A stretch of 64,000 bases of DNA from Clostridia bacterium (GTDB taxonomy: Bacteria; Bacillota; Clostridia; Lachnospirales; Anaerotignaceae): the NCBI GenBank assembly GCA_022786605.1, contig JALFWW010000019.1, positions 78,779 to 142,778 of the forward strand, read 5' to 3'. The notes under the pieces are model-generated. The model searched no databases and had not been told where the DNA came from. It was given only the letters and a program-made list of their open reading frames with translations. A program made the position numbers and the translations under genes. Below, piece after piece: positions 27,101-35,305 of the stretch (positions within the stretch are counted from its first letter, which is position 1; each line of letters starts with the position of its first letter).

Positions 27101-28459
27101 GCAGCCGGAGGAGCATGCTTCATTCAGCAGTACGCTGTCGATAACGCCGTCCTTGATACGGATACATTTCATATCCTGACCACCGATGTCCAGAATGAAG
27201 TCTACATCGGGTTTGAAGAACTGTGCTGCTTTATAGTGGGCAACAGTTTCAATGTAGCCCAAGTCCATCATCAGAGCTTCTTTCAGCAGACCTTCGCCGT
27301 AACCAGTTACGCAGGAATTGCGGATGGTGACGCCTTCAGGCATCAGGTCATACATTTCATTCAAACTCTGCATAACCACTTTCAAAGGGTTGCCTTCGTT
27401 GCCTGCGTAGAAGGAATAGAGCAGGTCGCCCTGTTCGCTGACCAGAGCCACTTTTGTGGTGGTGGAACCAGCGTCGATACCTAAGAAAGCATCGCCTTTG
27501 TATGTAGAAAGAGGTACCCGTTTTACTTTATCTTTATCATGGCGTTCTTTGAACACCGCGTATTCATCCTCATTTTTGAACAGAGGATCCAAACGGCTTA
27601 CTTCTGCGGAAAGTTCTGCGCCTTTTTCCAAACGGTTCAGCAAGGTATCAAAATCCAGATTTGCTTCGCCTTTATTGGAAACGGCTGTACCATAAGCTGC
27701 GAAAAGGTGAGAGTTTTCAGGCAGCAGTGCTGTTTCTTCTGTCAGATGCAGTGTTTCGATGAAACGCTGACGCAGTTCAGAAAGGAAATGCAGAGGACCG
27801 CCCAAAAATGCCACATGACCACGGATAGGTTTACCGCATGCCAGACCGGCAATGGTCTGGTTCACAACTGCCTGGAAAATGGAAGCCGCCAGGTCCTCTT
27901 TTCTTGCCCCGTCGTTGATGAGGGGCTGGATATCTGTTTTTGCGAATACACCACAGCGGGAAGCGATGGGATAAATCACTTCATGACCTTTTGCGTATTC
28001 GTTCAGACCTGTTGCGTCTGTGTGCAGCAGGCTTGCCATCTGGTCGATGAAGGAACCAGTACCGCCGGCACATACGCCGTTCATACGCTGTTCCACGTTA
28101 CCGCCGGAGAAATAAATGATCTTCGCATCTTCGCCGCCCAGTTCGATGGCAACATCTGTCTGGGGCACAACGGTTTCGATGGCATTGGCAGTAGCAACCA
28201 CTTCCTGAATGAATTCTACGCCAACAGCCTTTGCCAGTGCAACGCCGCCGGAGCCGGTGATCATGGTTGCGAATGCACAATAACCCAATTCTTCCTTGGC
28301 TTCTTTGAGGATTTCTTTTACGGTTTTCTTGATTTCGGAAAAATGTCTGCGATAGCGACTGAAAACAATTTCATTTGCAGAATCTGTCAGCACGACTTTG
28401 ACTGTGGTAGAGCCGATGTCGATCCCCATTTTGTATGTCTGTTCATTATGATACTGCAC
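24152..28459 (-). CDS. 2-hydroxyacyl-CoA dehydratase activase-like giant fusion protein
   Basis: At 1435 residues this is the large fused form of the BcrA/BadF/BzdG/HgdC ATPase family. Two ASKHA domains (starting [12 protein letters not shown] and [13 protein letters not shown]) each carry a cysteine loop (VCAGGTGSF near residue 133, ACSSGCGSF near 450) that in HgdC holds a bridging [4Fe-4S] cluster. A DUF2229 region follows (about 690-900) and then an HgdB-like part with several cysteines. Family members use ATP to drive an electron into a 2-hydroxyacyl-CoA dehydratase. No dehydratase subunit genes are adjacent, so the partner is unknown and the C-terminal part may itself act. The start is a GTG overlapping the TetR gene by 14 bp. 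Confidence 0.9.
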   Translation of the reverse strand: MQYHNEQTYKMGIDIGSTTVKVVLTDSANEIVFSRYRRHFSEIKKTVKEILKEAKEELGYCAFATMITGSGGVALAKAVGVEFIQEVVATANAIETVVPQTDVAIELGGEDAKIIYFSGGNVEQRMNGVCAGGTGSFIDQMASLLHTDATGLNEYAKGHEVIYPIASRCGVFAKTDIQPLINDGARKEDLAASIFQAVVNQTIAGLACGKPIRGHVAFLGGPLHFLSELRQRFIETLHLTEETALLPENSHLFAAYGTAVSNKGEANLDFDTLLNRLEKGAELSAEVSRLDPLFKNEDEYAVFKERHDKDKVKRVPLSTYKGDAFLGIDAGSTTTKVALVSEQGDLLYSFYAGNEGNPLKVVMQSLNEMYDLMPEGVTIRNSCVTGYGEGLLKEALMMDLGYIETVAHYKAAQFFKPDVDFILDIGGQDMKCIRIKDGVIDSVLLNEACSSGCGSFIETFAKSLNYTVGDFAKIALFAKAPIDLGSRCTVFMNSRVKQAQKEGADVADISAGLAYSVIKNALLKVIKIADPKAMGKSMVVQGGTFYNDAVLKSFELISGREAIRPDIAGIMGAFGAGLIARDKYTEGYQTTLVSREEMNALEIKSTMARCQGCTNHCLLTINQFSGGRRFITGNRCERGLGKEKNENPAPNLYEYKRHRLFDYEPLTAEQATKGTVGIPRVLNMWEDYPFWFTFFTKLGYRVVLSPYSTKAIFEKGMESIPSESVCYPAKLVHGHIMYLIEQGVDFIFYPGIVYERRDSGAADNNYNCPIVASYNENIKNNVEDLKEKNIKFMNPFLSLDKIETIIKRMTEEFVPMGCDAKEIKAAVEAGWAEWEAFRHDMHKKGEETVKYLKENNMTGIVLGGRPYHADPEINHGIPELIAGYNIAVLTEDSVAHMGHLERPTVVRDQWTYHSRLYEAAAFVKKQENIEYVQLNSFGCGLDAVTTDEVKAILTAAGKIYTALKIDEVNNLGAARIRIRSLIAAIEDRKEKNVKLRKGDASLKRVLFTKEMRKDYTILCPQMSPIHFDILEPAFRKCGYNLEVMAAMDKNAIDAGLKYVNNDACYPALITIGQLMNGLLSGNYDLNRTALLISQTGGGCRATNYIAFIRKALENAGMPNIPVISINPAGLEKNPGFKYEPALLHRAMQAMVYGDTFMRVLYRTRPYEKVKGSANALYEKWNEKVKKDILRADRKTFSQNIAGIIRDFENLEIHEDMKKPRVGVVGEILVKFHPTANNDLVNLLEREGAEAVVPDLLTFGLYCCYNATQKEKYLGGTRKGRIIANAVAKVIEWYQKPMMKALEKSKRFDRPEDIRTLGEYAKKVVSLCNQTGEGWFLTAEMIELIHSGVPNIVCTQPFGCLPNHVVGKGVIKELRKQYPISNIVAIDYDPGASEVNQLNRIKLMLSSAEKNLAAGRTDALKERHSVTKAAFSVKED

Positions 28460-29108
28460 TGTTCACACCCCCATGTAAATACTTCAGATAAATGTCCTGA
28501 GCGGCAATGTCCCGCCAGAGCTGCTGCTCCATATATCTGTACTTCTCTTCGTCATCTATGTTTTCATCCAGCACTTTCAGTGCTAAGATGCCGTCCTGCA
28601 TGGCAAGGGTCATCATCACACAGCTTTCGATGTCCACATCTGCGGCGATCTCCTTGCGCTCTTTCCCCCGCTCCAATATGCGGCACAGGACTCTTTTTCT
28701 TTCTTCTGTATTCTGTGCGAAATAACTTTGCACTTCCTTGTATTTTTTCATGCCTTCATAAAGCAGGAAGTAAAAATCCCGAAAGGCAATGTCCATACCA
28801 ATATATTCCTGAAATCTGCGGAAACGCTGAGGCGCAAAAAAAGCGTCCCACAACAGTGTTTTTGTGGAAACGTCTGCCCGTTTGTCTTCCCAAGCCTGCC
28901 GCATTTCTTCCAGCGGCTGTAAATAATAAGGGCGCAGGTACGTTTCGATGACCTTTCCCACCAGTTCTTCACGGCTTTTGAAGCAATAATAAAAGCCGCC
29001 TTTTGTGGCGCCTGCTTCCCGAATGATTTCGTTGGTGGAGATATCCGAAAACCCTTTGCCTAAAAACAGCCGAAACGCTGTCTGCAAAATATGCTGTTCT
29101 GTTTTCAT
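28446..29108 (-). CDS. TetR-family regulator of the activase gene
   Basis: The 220-residue protein has an N-terminal TetR HTH (residues 5-55: [37 protein letters not shown]) and a helical ligand-binding domain. It overlaps the activase gene by 14 bp, so the two are translationally coupled. A palindrome upstream is the likely operator, implying autoregulation. The ligand is unknown; acyl-CoA thioesters would fit the partner but this is inference. Confidence 0.92.
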   Translation of the reverse strand: MKTEQHILQTAFRLFLGKGFSDISTNEIIREAGATKGGFYYCFKSREELVGKVIETYLRPYYLQPLEEMRQAWEDKRADVSTKTLLWDAFFAPQRFRRFQEYIGMDIAFRDFYFLLYEGMKKYKEVQSYFAQNTEERKRVLCRILERGKERKEIAADVDIESCVMMTLAMQDGILALKVLDENIDDEEKYRYMEQQLWRDIAAQDIYLKYLHGGVNSAVS

Positions 29109-29133
29109 GGTGCTCCTCCTTTTTTGTATACAT

Positions 29134-29151
29134 ACAGACCGGTCGGTCTGT
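29134..29151 (-). promoter_or_regulatory. Probable TetR operator
   Basis: ACAGACC and GGTCTGT form 7-bp inverted arms around GGTC, 25 bp before the TetR start codon. AGACCGGTCGGTCT-type palindromes are typical TetR/AcrR targets. Downstream are TATACA-like -10 candidates and the AAGGAGGAG ribosome binding site, so repressor binding would overlap the promoter. The stretch 29160-29350 shows nothing else I can identify. Confidence 0.7.
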
Positions 29152-29351
29152 TTTCGGTAACATTATATGCCCATAGGGCGTTAAAATGCAATTAAGAAAC
29201 CGCTAAGATGTCGTTAAGAATCGCGGTATATCAACATTTTCTCCAATTTTTCCTTGTCGATTTCGACGTGGATGCGCATTTTTCCCAAAGAAAAAACATG
29301 GTTCCGACGGCAAAATCTATCTTTCCTGTACACAAAAAAAGATTCCTCCTG

Positions 29352-29470
29352 TTAGGGGCATCTTCATAAGAAAACAAAGAAAGCCAAAATCCTTATCATA
29401 ACAAAGGATTTTGGCTTTCTTATTTTGTTAAGGTTTTATGTTTTCTTAAGGGGAATTTGCTTTCGAGAAA
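29352..29470. repeat. Dispersed hairpin repeat, copy B (best preserved)
   Basis: This copy reads aggggcatcttcataag, aaaacaaagaaagcc, a central hairpin of AAAGCCAAAATCCTT and its partner AAGGATTTTGGCTTT, then ttatgttttcttaagggg and aatttgctttcga. The outer AAGAAAAC/GTTTTCTT segments are inverted. It ends just beyond the traX stop codon. It provides the uninterrupted reference for copy C. Confidence 0.8.
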
Positions 29471-29476
29471 TCTTTT

Positions 29477-30232
29477 TTACATCACCAAACAATATACCCC
29501 TGCCAAACACAGCAGATGGACAGGATAGAACAGGTAAAAAGCATATTTGCCGCCTTTCTGCCCCACTTCCCCCTGATACTGCCCTAACAGCGACCATGTA
29601 CCCAAAGCCACTGCCAGATATAAAAAGGACTCAAAAACAGCCAGAAACGTGATGCCCCAAGAGAGTAGCGCAAGAGGTATCCAAAGCCCATAATAAAAAA
29701 GTATCATCCAGAACATGGCACGCTGCCGCTGGGGTGAATGCCAAGTATACCAGAGCACAAAAACAAACACCACGCCAAAACCGCCGTAATCCGTCCCCAT
29801 AATCTCCGCCAGCAAAGCAATGAGAAATACGGCAAATTTTCCCATGTCCCGTCTGTCCTTCTGGACAGAATAAGCATAGGTGACACAGGAGAGCACTCCC
29901 AGAAACAAAGTCATCATCACATTGGTAAGCCCAAAGGAAAGGGTGATTTTCCCCGTTAAAATCAGGCTTTTCACCATCTGAAAGGGGATCTCCGCCAATA
30001 GGGCAAAGGCAAACAGCCGTTTCAAATAGGCTTTCACGTTATGGGTATGCCATACGCCTTCTGCCAACTGGAAAGCAAAAATCAGAAAAGCCATCCGTCC
30101 CAAAGACAGGACAGCCGTATAGAAAGTCTGCCCCATGGCAGGCACCAGCACATCCTCAAAAATCTTCATGGCATGATCCAGAAACATGGAACAGATGGCA
30201 AGTATCTTCAGTTGAAATCTCGTCAATGTCAT
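29477..30232 (-). CDS. TraX-family membrane protein
   Basis: The 251-residue protein has about seven to eight membrane helices and the family start FQLKILAICSMFLDHAMKIFED, with the conserved D-H pair near residue 20, followed by LGRMAFLIFAFQLAEG. TraX of F plasmid acetylates pilin; chromosomal TraX homologues in Firmicutes are acyltransferase-like with unknown substrates. The start at 30232 has AAAGGA upstream; the ORF track start is 16 residues too early. No conjugation genes are nearby. Confidence 0.85.
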   Translation of the reverse strand: MTLTRFQLKILAICSMFLDHAMKIFEDVLVPAMGQTFYTAVLSLGRMAFLIFAFQLAEGVWHTHNVKAYLKRLFAFALLAEIPFQMVKSLILTGKITLSFGLTNVMMTLFLGVLSCVTYAYSVQKDRRDMGKFAVFLIALLAEIMGTDYGGFGVVFVFVLWYTWHSPQRQRAMFWMILFYYGLWIPLALLSWGITFLAVFESFLYLAVALGTWSLLGQYQGEVGQKGGKYAFYLFYPVHLLCLAGVYCLVM

Positions 30233-30292
30233 ATGGATTTCCTTTCCCGTAAAAAAAGCGGCTGCAAAAGCATTCTGCACGCCGCCCTTTTC

Positions 30293-30664
30293 TCATATTT
30301 TTGTCATTTCCTGAATTTTATCCAGCTGATGGGCAATGATCTGATTTTTGGTACGGATGCAGATCATCTGAATCTTGTTCATACCGATCAATTCCCCTTC
30401 AATGATGGTTTTCTGTGTGGTAGTGATGCGGATACGCATGCCCCGCTGGAACTCTGCCCCACGGAACAAGATGGTTTCAATGGGGAACAGTTCATGGCAC
30501 CGATCCATGACCCGTGCCATATCCACCTCCCCGAAGGTCTTTTTCACCACTTTCACATTCCTGCGAATACTTCTGATAAATTCAATGATTGCCCAGATCA
30601 CAAAGGCAATGATTGCCGCAAGAATGACCTGAGAACCGCTCAATGATTGAAATCGTTCCAACAT
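30293..30664 (-). CDS. Small membrane protein of unknown function in the tmk-rsmI operon
   Basis: The 123-residue protein has one N-terminal membrane helix (residues 13-30) and a soluble domain of about 90 residues ending in beta-strand-like segments (GMRIRITTTQKTIIEGELIGMNKIQMICI). I do not recognise the family. It follows rsmI by about 20 bp, so it is probably the last gene of the tmk cluster. The topology suggests a cytoplasmic domain tethered to the membrane. Confidence 0.75.
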   Translation of the reverse strand: MLERFQSLSGSQVILAAIIAFVIWAIIEFIRSIRRNVKVVKKTFGEVDMARVMDRCHELFPIETILFRGAEFQRGMRIRITTTQKTIIEGELIGMNKIQMICIRTKNQIIAHQLDKIQEMTKI

Positions 30665-30685
30665 ATCCCATCACCCTCCTTTATT

Positions 30686-31531
30686 TCAGTCTTTATGCAG
30701 ATAGCTGTAAATTTCCCGTTTGGATACGCCGCGATCCTTTGCCACCTGCTTCATGGCGTCTTTTTCGCTATAGTTTTGGCGGAGATAATGCTCCATGTGT
30801 TCCTCGATGGAAATGCTTTCCCAGCTTTCCTGTGCCGCCTGCCGCTGCTGCTCCAAAGTATAGCCGGCAAACACCAGCACAAATTCCCCTTTGGGCGGCT
30901 GAGCCGTAAAGTGGGCTTTGATTTCCGCCACAGTACCACGGCGCACTTCCTCGAATTTCTTTGTCAGCTCCCGAATGGCTGCCATTTCCCTGTCGGAGCC
31001 AAAAATCTTTTCCAGTTCCTCCAAAGTATCCAGCAGACGGTGGGGCGCTTCATAAAAAATCATGGTGCGGTGTTCCTTTTCCAGTGTGGAAAGGACTGCC
31101 CGCCGTTCTTTTTTCTCCATGGGCAAAAAGCCCTCGAACACAAACCGTCTGGTATCCAGCCCGGAAAGCACCAATGCCACCACTGCGGCAGATGCGCCCG
31201 GTGCCACGGTCACAGGCACCCCTGCTTCGTAGCACAGCTTCACCAAGTCCGCACCGGGGTCAGAAATCCCCGGCATGCCGGCGTCTGTCACCAATGCGAT
31301 ATTTTCTCCCGCCAAGAGCCGTTCCACCAGCTTGGGACCTTTTTCCGCCTTGTTATGCTCGTGGTAGCTGGTCATGGGGGTTTTGATTTCAAAATGATTC
31401 AGCAGTTTCAGGGTATTGCGGGTATCTTCCGCCGCAATGATGTCTGCCGTTTCCAGCAGTTTCAGCACCCGCAGCGTCATATCATCCAGATTGCCGATGG
31501 GGGTGGCGCATAAATAAAGTGTTCCTGCCAT
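30686..31531 (-). CDS. rsmI: 16S rRNA 2'-O-ribose C1402 methyltransferase RsmI
   Basis: The protein belongs to the SAM-dependent tetrapyrrole-methylase fold; it starts GTLYLCATPIGNLDDMTLR and has AAEDTRNT, ALVTDAGMPGISDPG and a C-terminal helix-turn-helix-like part. It modifies C1402 in the ribosomal P site. A GTG at 31537 overlaps the trmN6 stop; the ATG at 31531 has better spacing from GGAGAAGGG. It is part of the compact tmk-to-rsmI cluster conserved in Firmicutes. Confidence 0.95.
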   Translation of the reverse strand: MAGTLYLCATPIGNLDDMTLRVLKLLETADIIAAEDTRNTLKLLNHFEIKTPMTSYHEHNKAEKGPKLVERLLAGENIALVTDAGMPGISDPGADLVKLCYEAGVPVTVAPGASAAVVALVLSGLDTRRFVFEGFLPMEKKERRAVLSTLEKEHRTMIFYEAPHRLLDTLEELEKIFGSDREMAAIRELTKKFEEVRRGTVAEIKAHFTAQPPKGEFVLVFAGYTLEQQRQAAQESWESISIEEHMEHYLRQNYSEKDAMKQVAKDRGVSKREIYSYLHKD

Positions 31532-31533
31532 AC

Positions 31534-32289
31534 TCACGCCTGCCCTTCTCCGTAATAAATGTCATAGATTTCGTCGGTGTATTCTCCCGGCGCTTTGTAA
31601 ATCACCAGGGGCGGCTCTACTTTGATCATGGGCTTGCCGCCTCGTCCCGCTTCCACCAGCACCATAGAAGGCGCTTTCTCCACATAGGAATGAACGAACC
31701 GCAGCCTTTTGGGCTCCAGTCCATACTGCCGCAGGGTACAGATAATATCCGTCAATCTATGGGGACGATGTACCATATAGAACCGTCCGCCGGGGCGGAG
31801 CACCTTTGCGGCACCTTTCACCACATCCTCCAATGTACAGAGGACTTCGTGGCGGGCAATGGCTTTGGGACCTGAGGGATTTTGCAGACCGCCGCCCTCA
31901 TTCATATAAGGGGGATTGGAAGTGACCACATCGAACACGGAACCGCCGAAAATGGCAGCCGTTTCCTTGATATCCCCTTCCACAATATCCACTTTTTCCT
32001 CCAGTTCATTGAGTGCCACACTGCGTCTTGCCATTTCCACGCTTTCCGGCTGTATTTCCAGCCCAGTGAAATGGCTGCCCAGTGTTCTGCCTTCCAGCAA
32101 AATGGGCAAAATGCCGGTACCTGTCCCCAAGTCCAGCACTTTTTCTCCTTTTTTCACCCGTGCGAAGCCGCTGAGGATGACGGCATCCACACCAAAACAG
32201 AACCGTTTGGGGTCTTGGATGATGACATAGCCCTTTCGGTGCAGGTCATCCACCCTCTCACCCTCTTTGATCAACACATCAGTCCTCAT
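31534..32289 (-). CDS. tRNA1(Val) (adenine-37-N6)-methyltransferase family (TrmN6-like)
   Basis: This 251-residue class I methyltransferase has the SAM motif VLDLGTGTGILPILL and the N6-adenine catalytic motif NPPYMNEGG. It matches the YabB-type protein that follows ricT in Firmicutes. It overlaps ricT upstream (11 bp) and abuts rsmI. The RNA substrate is assigned from family and position. Confidence 0.88.
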   Translation of the reverse strand: MRTDVLIKEGERVDDLHRKGYVIIQDPKRFCFGVDAVILSGFARVKKGEKVLDLGTGTGILPILLEGRTLGSHFTGLEIQPESVEMARRSVALNELEEKVDIVEGDIKETAAIFGGSVFDVVTSNPPYMNEGGGLQNPSGPKAIARHEVLCTLEDVVKGAAKVLRPGGRFYMVHRPHRLTDIICTLRQYGLEPKRLRFVHSYVEKAPSMVLVEAGRGGKPMIKVEPPLVIYKAPGEYTDEIYDIYYGEGQA

Positions 32290-33151
32290 ACTGCTTCAAT
32301 TCCTCCGCTACAGGCTGCTGTTTCCGTTTTTTCTTGGACTTGATGACTTTGATCTCGTCCACGTGATAGAAAGCAATGGTAGGTGGATCGTTTTCTGTTT
32401 TCCGCACTGCCGCTTTCACCTGCTGCATCAATACGTTTGTGGAAAGGATTTCCCCAGTACCGTCGGGCGTAGAGATGATATCCCCCACAAAAGGCAGTTT
32501 CTTGTTCAGTTCTTCGTATACGTCTTCTTCGTACTTCAGGCAACACATCAATCTGCCGCAGATACCGCTGATTTTCGTAGGATTCAGCGCCAGATTCTGG
32601 TCTTTTGCCATTTTGATGGATACAGGCTGGAAATCACCCAGAAATGTAGCGCAGCACAAAGCTCTGCCGCAGATGCCGATGCCGCTGAGCATTTTCGCTT
32701 CATCACGAACACCGATCTGCCGCAGTTCGATACGCATACGGAACACTGCCGCCAGTTCCTTTACCAGTTCACGGAAGTCTACACGACCGTCAGAGGTAAA
32801 GTAAAAGATCAGTTTATTCTTATCGAATGTCATTTCCACATCCACCAGTTTCATGTCCAGTTCCAGACGGGCAATCTTCTGTAAGCAGATACGGAAGGCT
32901 TCTTCTTCCTTCTTGGCATTGGCTTCCACCACTTTGGCGTCTTCCTCTGTGGCAGGACGCAGTACCTTTTTCAGAGGAGGTACGATGGTTTCTTCCGGCA
33001 CGAAGGTGTTTTCTTTGATAACCGCGCCATATTCAATGCCTCTTGCTGTTTCCACAATGGCAAAACCGCCTTTTTCCAGTTTCTGACCATCGGGATCGAA
33101 ATAATACATTTTACCGGCTTTTTTGAACCGGATTCCTACAACTTCTATCAT
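32279..33151 (-). CDS. ricT: RicT (YaaT) PSP1-domain protein
   Basis: The 290-residue PSP1 protein has the cysteine-rich signatures GICGRALCCATFLGDF and SGICGRLMCCLKYE that bind iron-sulfur clusters in the RicAFT complex. That complex works with RNase Y in mRNA maturation and influences Spo0A phosphorylation in B. subtilis. It overlaps holB by 4 bp (ATGA). The C-terminus is basic (KSKKKRKQQ). Confidence 0.94.
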   Translation of the reverse strand: MIEVVGIRFKKAGKMYYFDPDGQKLEKGGFAIVETARGIEYGAVIKENTFVPEETIVPPLKKVLRPATEEDAKVVEANAKKEEEAFRICLQKIARLELDMKLVDVEMTFDKNKLIFYFTSDGRVDFRELVKELAAVFRMRIELRQIGVRDEAKMLSGIGICGRALCCATFLGDFQPVSIKMAKDQNLALNPTKISGICGRLMCCLKYEEDVYEELNKKLPFVGDIISTPDGTGEILSTNVLMQQVKAAVRKTENDPPTIAFYHVDEIKVIKSKKKRKQQPVAEELKQYED

Positions 33152-34137
33152 ACAGTCTGATTCTCCTTTAATTGTAACAGCATCACTTCCATAGTGAGCC
33201 GAAAATTCGCGTTGCGGGCCAGTTGTACACGGGCACGCTGTATGAGAGCGGCTTTTCGTGCCAGTTCCCCTTCGGATTCCACGGCACTTCTGAAAATCTC
33301 CGCCTTTTTGTCTTTTTGAATGAGGTCTTTTTCACTGCGCAGCCGTTTGGCATAGAGCAGATCCCGATACCAAAGCTGCATCATGTCCAGAAAACGCAGA
33401 TCGTCTTTATATTTTTCCAAATCCTTTGCCCACAGAAAGACCTCTCCTTTTTTCGCCTGGGGCAAAGCCATGAGTTTTTCCAAAATTTCCTGCCGCATCT
33501 GCTGAAAACTTTCGTCCTCCAGCAAATCCAGCGCCTGTCCGATACTTCCCTGGGCATAAGCGGCATAAACGGCGCTGTCTGCCGGGGAAAGTCCTTTTTT
33601 CTTTTCCAGATAATCTGCCACCATGGTATCCGGCAAAGGTCGGATATGGAGCAAAACCGTACGGGACAATATGGTGGGCAAAAACGCCGTCTGATTTTCC
33701 GCCAGAAGGAGAAAAACGGCATAAGCAGGCGGTTCCTCCAATGTTTTCAAAAGAGCATTCTGCGCCTGTACGGTCATGGTGTCCGCCTGTTCCACAATAT
33801 AAATCTTATAGCGGTAGCGATACTGTTTCAGACTCACGTCCTCCAATATCTGCTCTCGCACATCGTCCACGCCCAATGTTTTTTTGGTGGGGCGGACATA
33901 CACAATATCCGGGTGGTTTCCCGAATCGAATGCCGAGCAGCTTTTGCAATGCCCGCAAGGCTCTGTGCCGCCTGCTTCACACTGCAATGTTTTGGCAAAG
34001 GTATCCGCAATGAGCCGTTTGCCGCTGCCTGAACTGCCCGTCAGCAGATAGGCGTGGGAAACCCGTCCCGCCGCCACTGCCTGCTGCAAATGGCGCAGCA
34101 AAAGGGCATTGCCGTAAATATCCGAAAAACTGTGCAA
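33148..34137 (-). CDS. holB: DNA polymerase III delta' subunit
   Basis: The 329-residue clamp-loader subunit has a P-loop-like GSSGSGKRL near residue 35, zinc-binding cysteines (PCGHCKSC) and VEQADTMTVQAQNALLKTLEEPP, a hallmark of delta'. It helps load the sliding clamp. The start is a TTG with AAAGGAG upstream. It sits between darA and ricT as in other Firmicutes. Confidence 0.94.
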   Translation of the reverse strand: MHSFSDIYGNALLLRHLQQAVAAGRVSHAYLLTGSSGSGKRLIADTFAKTLQCEAGGTEPCGHCKSCSAFDSGNHPDIVYVRPTKKTLGVDDVREQILEDVSLKQYRYRYKIYIVEQADTMTVQAQNALLKTLEEPPAYAVFLLLAENQTAFLPTILSRTVLLHIRPLPDTMVADYLEKKKGLSPADSAVYAAYAQGSIGQALDLLEDESFQQMRQEILEKLMALPQAKKGEVFLWAKDLEKYKDDLRFLDMMQLWYRDLLYAKRLRSEKDLIQKDKKAEIFRSAVESEGELARKAALIQRARVQLARNANFRLTMEVMLLQLKENQTV

Positions 34138-34166
34138 CGCCCTTCACTCCTTTCCTTTTTGTGCCA

Positions 34167-34493
34167 TCAGAATTTATGGAACTGATCCACATCCAGCACA
34201 AATACTGTTGCGCCGCCTACCTTCACTTCAATGGGCGCAAGGATAAATCCGTGCATGGCACCGCAGGAAGAAGGCAGTGTTGCGTACTGTGTTCTTGACT
34301 TGCTGTTTTCTTCAATGATTTTCAGGGCTTCATCAACTTTCTCATCGTCCACACCGGTCATGATGGTGGTATTGCCGCTGCGCAGGAAACCGCCTTTTGT
34401 AGCCAGTCTGGTTACCTGAATTTCCGCTTCGTTCAGATGGGAGATCACTTCGCCCGCATCTTCATCCTGGATAATGGCAATGATCAATTTCAT
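34167..34493 (-). CDS. darA: Cyclic-di-AMP receptor DarA (PstA)
   Basis: The 108-residue PII-like protein (DUF970) carries the conserved ATKGGFLRSGNTTIMTGV and the C-terminal GGATVFVLDVDQFHKF. DarA/PstA trimers bind c-di-AMP; the downstream target is unknown. It lies between tmk and holB, the conserved order. Confidence 0.95.
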   Translation of the reverse strand: MKLIIAIIQDEDAGEVISHLNEAEIQVTRLATKGGFLRSGNTTIMTGVDDEKVDEALKIIEENSKSRTQYATLPSSCGAMHGFILAPIEVKVGGATVFVLDVDQFHKF

Positions 34494-34517
34494 ATAAATC
34501 CCTCCTTATGGATTGGC

Positions 34518-35147
34518 TTACGCTCTGTCCAAAAGTTTGTCCAGCGCTTCTTTGAGCTGCCCAAATACTTCTTCTATGGTACCGGAAGCATCAATGCGGC
34601 AGATTCGCTCCGGCTCTCTTTTGCAGAGCGCGTCATAGCCTTCATATACCTTTTGGTGAAATTCCAGCTTTTCCTGTTCCAGCCGATCCAGCTCATGGTT
34701 TTCCTCCTGCTGTTTGCGGGCCATGCCCACTGCGGGAGGCAAATCCAGAAAAATCGTCAAATCCGGCACAAGACCACCGGTGGCAATGGCATTCACCTGC
34801 GCCACCATATCGCCCAATCCTCTGCCGTAAGCCTGATAGGCAATGCTGGAATCCACATAACGGTCGGAAAGCACCACTTTTCCCGCCTGAAGTGCAGGCA
34901 AGACTTTTTCCTCCACATGCTGGGCACGTGCCGCCGCATAAAGAAGCATTTCCGTTTTTGCAGTCATTTGAGGATATGCCGGGTCAAGAATCAATTCCCG
35001 AATGGCTTCCGCCACAGGGGTTCCGCCGGGTTCTCTCGTCACCACCAGATCTACCTGTTTTTCCTCCAGATAAGAAATGATTTTTTTCAGCTGGGTAGAC
35101 TTTCCGCTGCCGTCGCTGCCCTCTATGGTGATAAAATACCCTTTCAT
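34518..35147 (-). CDS. tmk: Thymidylate kinase
   Basis: The 209-residue protein phosphorylates dTMP to dTDP. It starts MKGYFITIEGSDGSGKST (P-loop) and contains TREPGGTPVAEAIR and the DRYVDSSIAYQ motif. The ATG at 35147 fits the family; the track adds four residues. It heads the tmk-darA-holB-ricT-trmN6-rsmI operon and has a strong promoter. Confidence 0.96.
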   Translation of the reverse strand: MKGYFITIEGSDGSGKSTQLKKIISYLEEKQVDLVVTREPGGTPVAEAIRELILDPAYPQMTAKTEMLLYAAARAQHVEEKVLPALQAGKVVLSDRYVDSSIAYQAYGRGLGDMVAQVNAIATGGLVPDLTIFLDLPPAVGMARKQQEENHELDRLEQEKLEFHQKVYEGYDALCKREPERICRIDASGTIEEVFGQLKEALDKLLDRA

Positions 35148-35197
35148 GCCGCACCTCAAACTCTCTTTCCATCCATTATTGTCAATTGCATAGAAAA

Positions 35198-35226
35198 ATT
35201 ATAACACACTAGCGAAGAATACGCAA
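35198..35226 (-). promoter_or_regulatory. tmk operon promoter
   Basis: TTGCGT and TATAAT are separated by 17 bp, 50 bp before the tmk start. The same box pair occurs in the invertible segment at 3186-3214. Confidence 0.7.
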
Positions 35227-35264
35227 AATAAAACGGTGTCAAATTCCTGCGTGCCTCAACAGAA

Positions 35265-35295
35265 AAAGCCGGACTCCCTTTGGGCATCCGGCTTT
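35265..35295 (-). terminator. sipL terminator
   Basis: A 9-bp stem (AAAGCCGGA/TCCGGCTTT) with a 13-nt loop lies 11 bp beyond the sipL stop; the minus-strand tail is TTCTG after the stem T run. Confidence 0.75.
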
Positions 35296-35305
35296 ATTGC
35301 GCTGT

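Noticed and set aside
23861-27484. 1207-residue plus-strand ORF
   Set aside because: It is antisense to the dehydratase activase and LysM-G5 genes; composition (very high Phe, His, Cys, Val) is typical of a reverse-frame shadow and it has no domain pattern.
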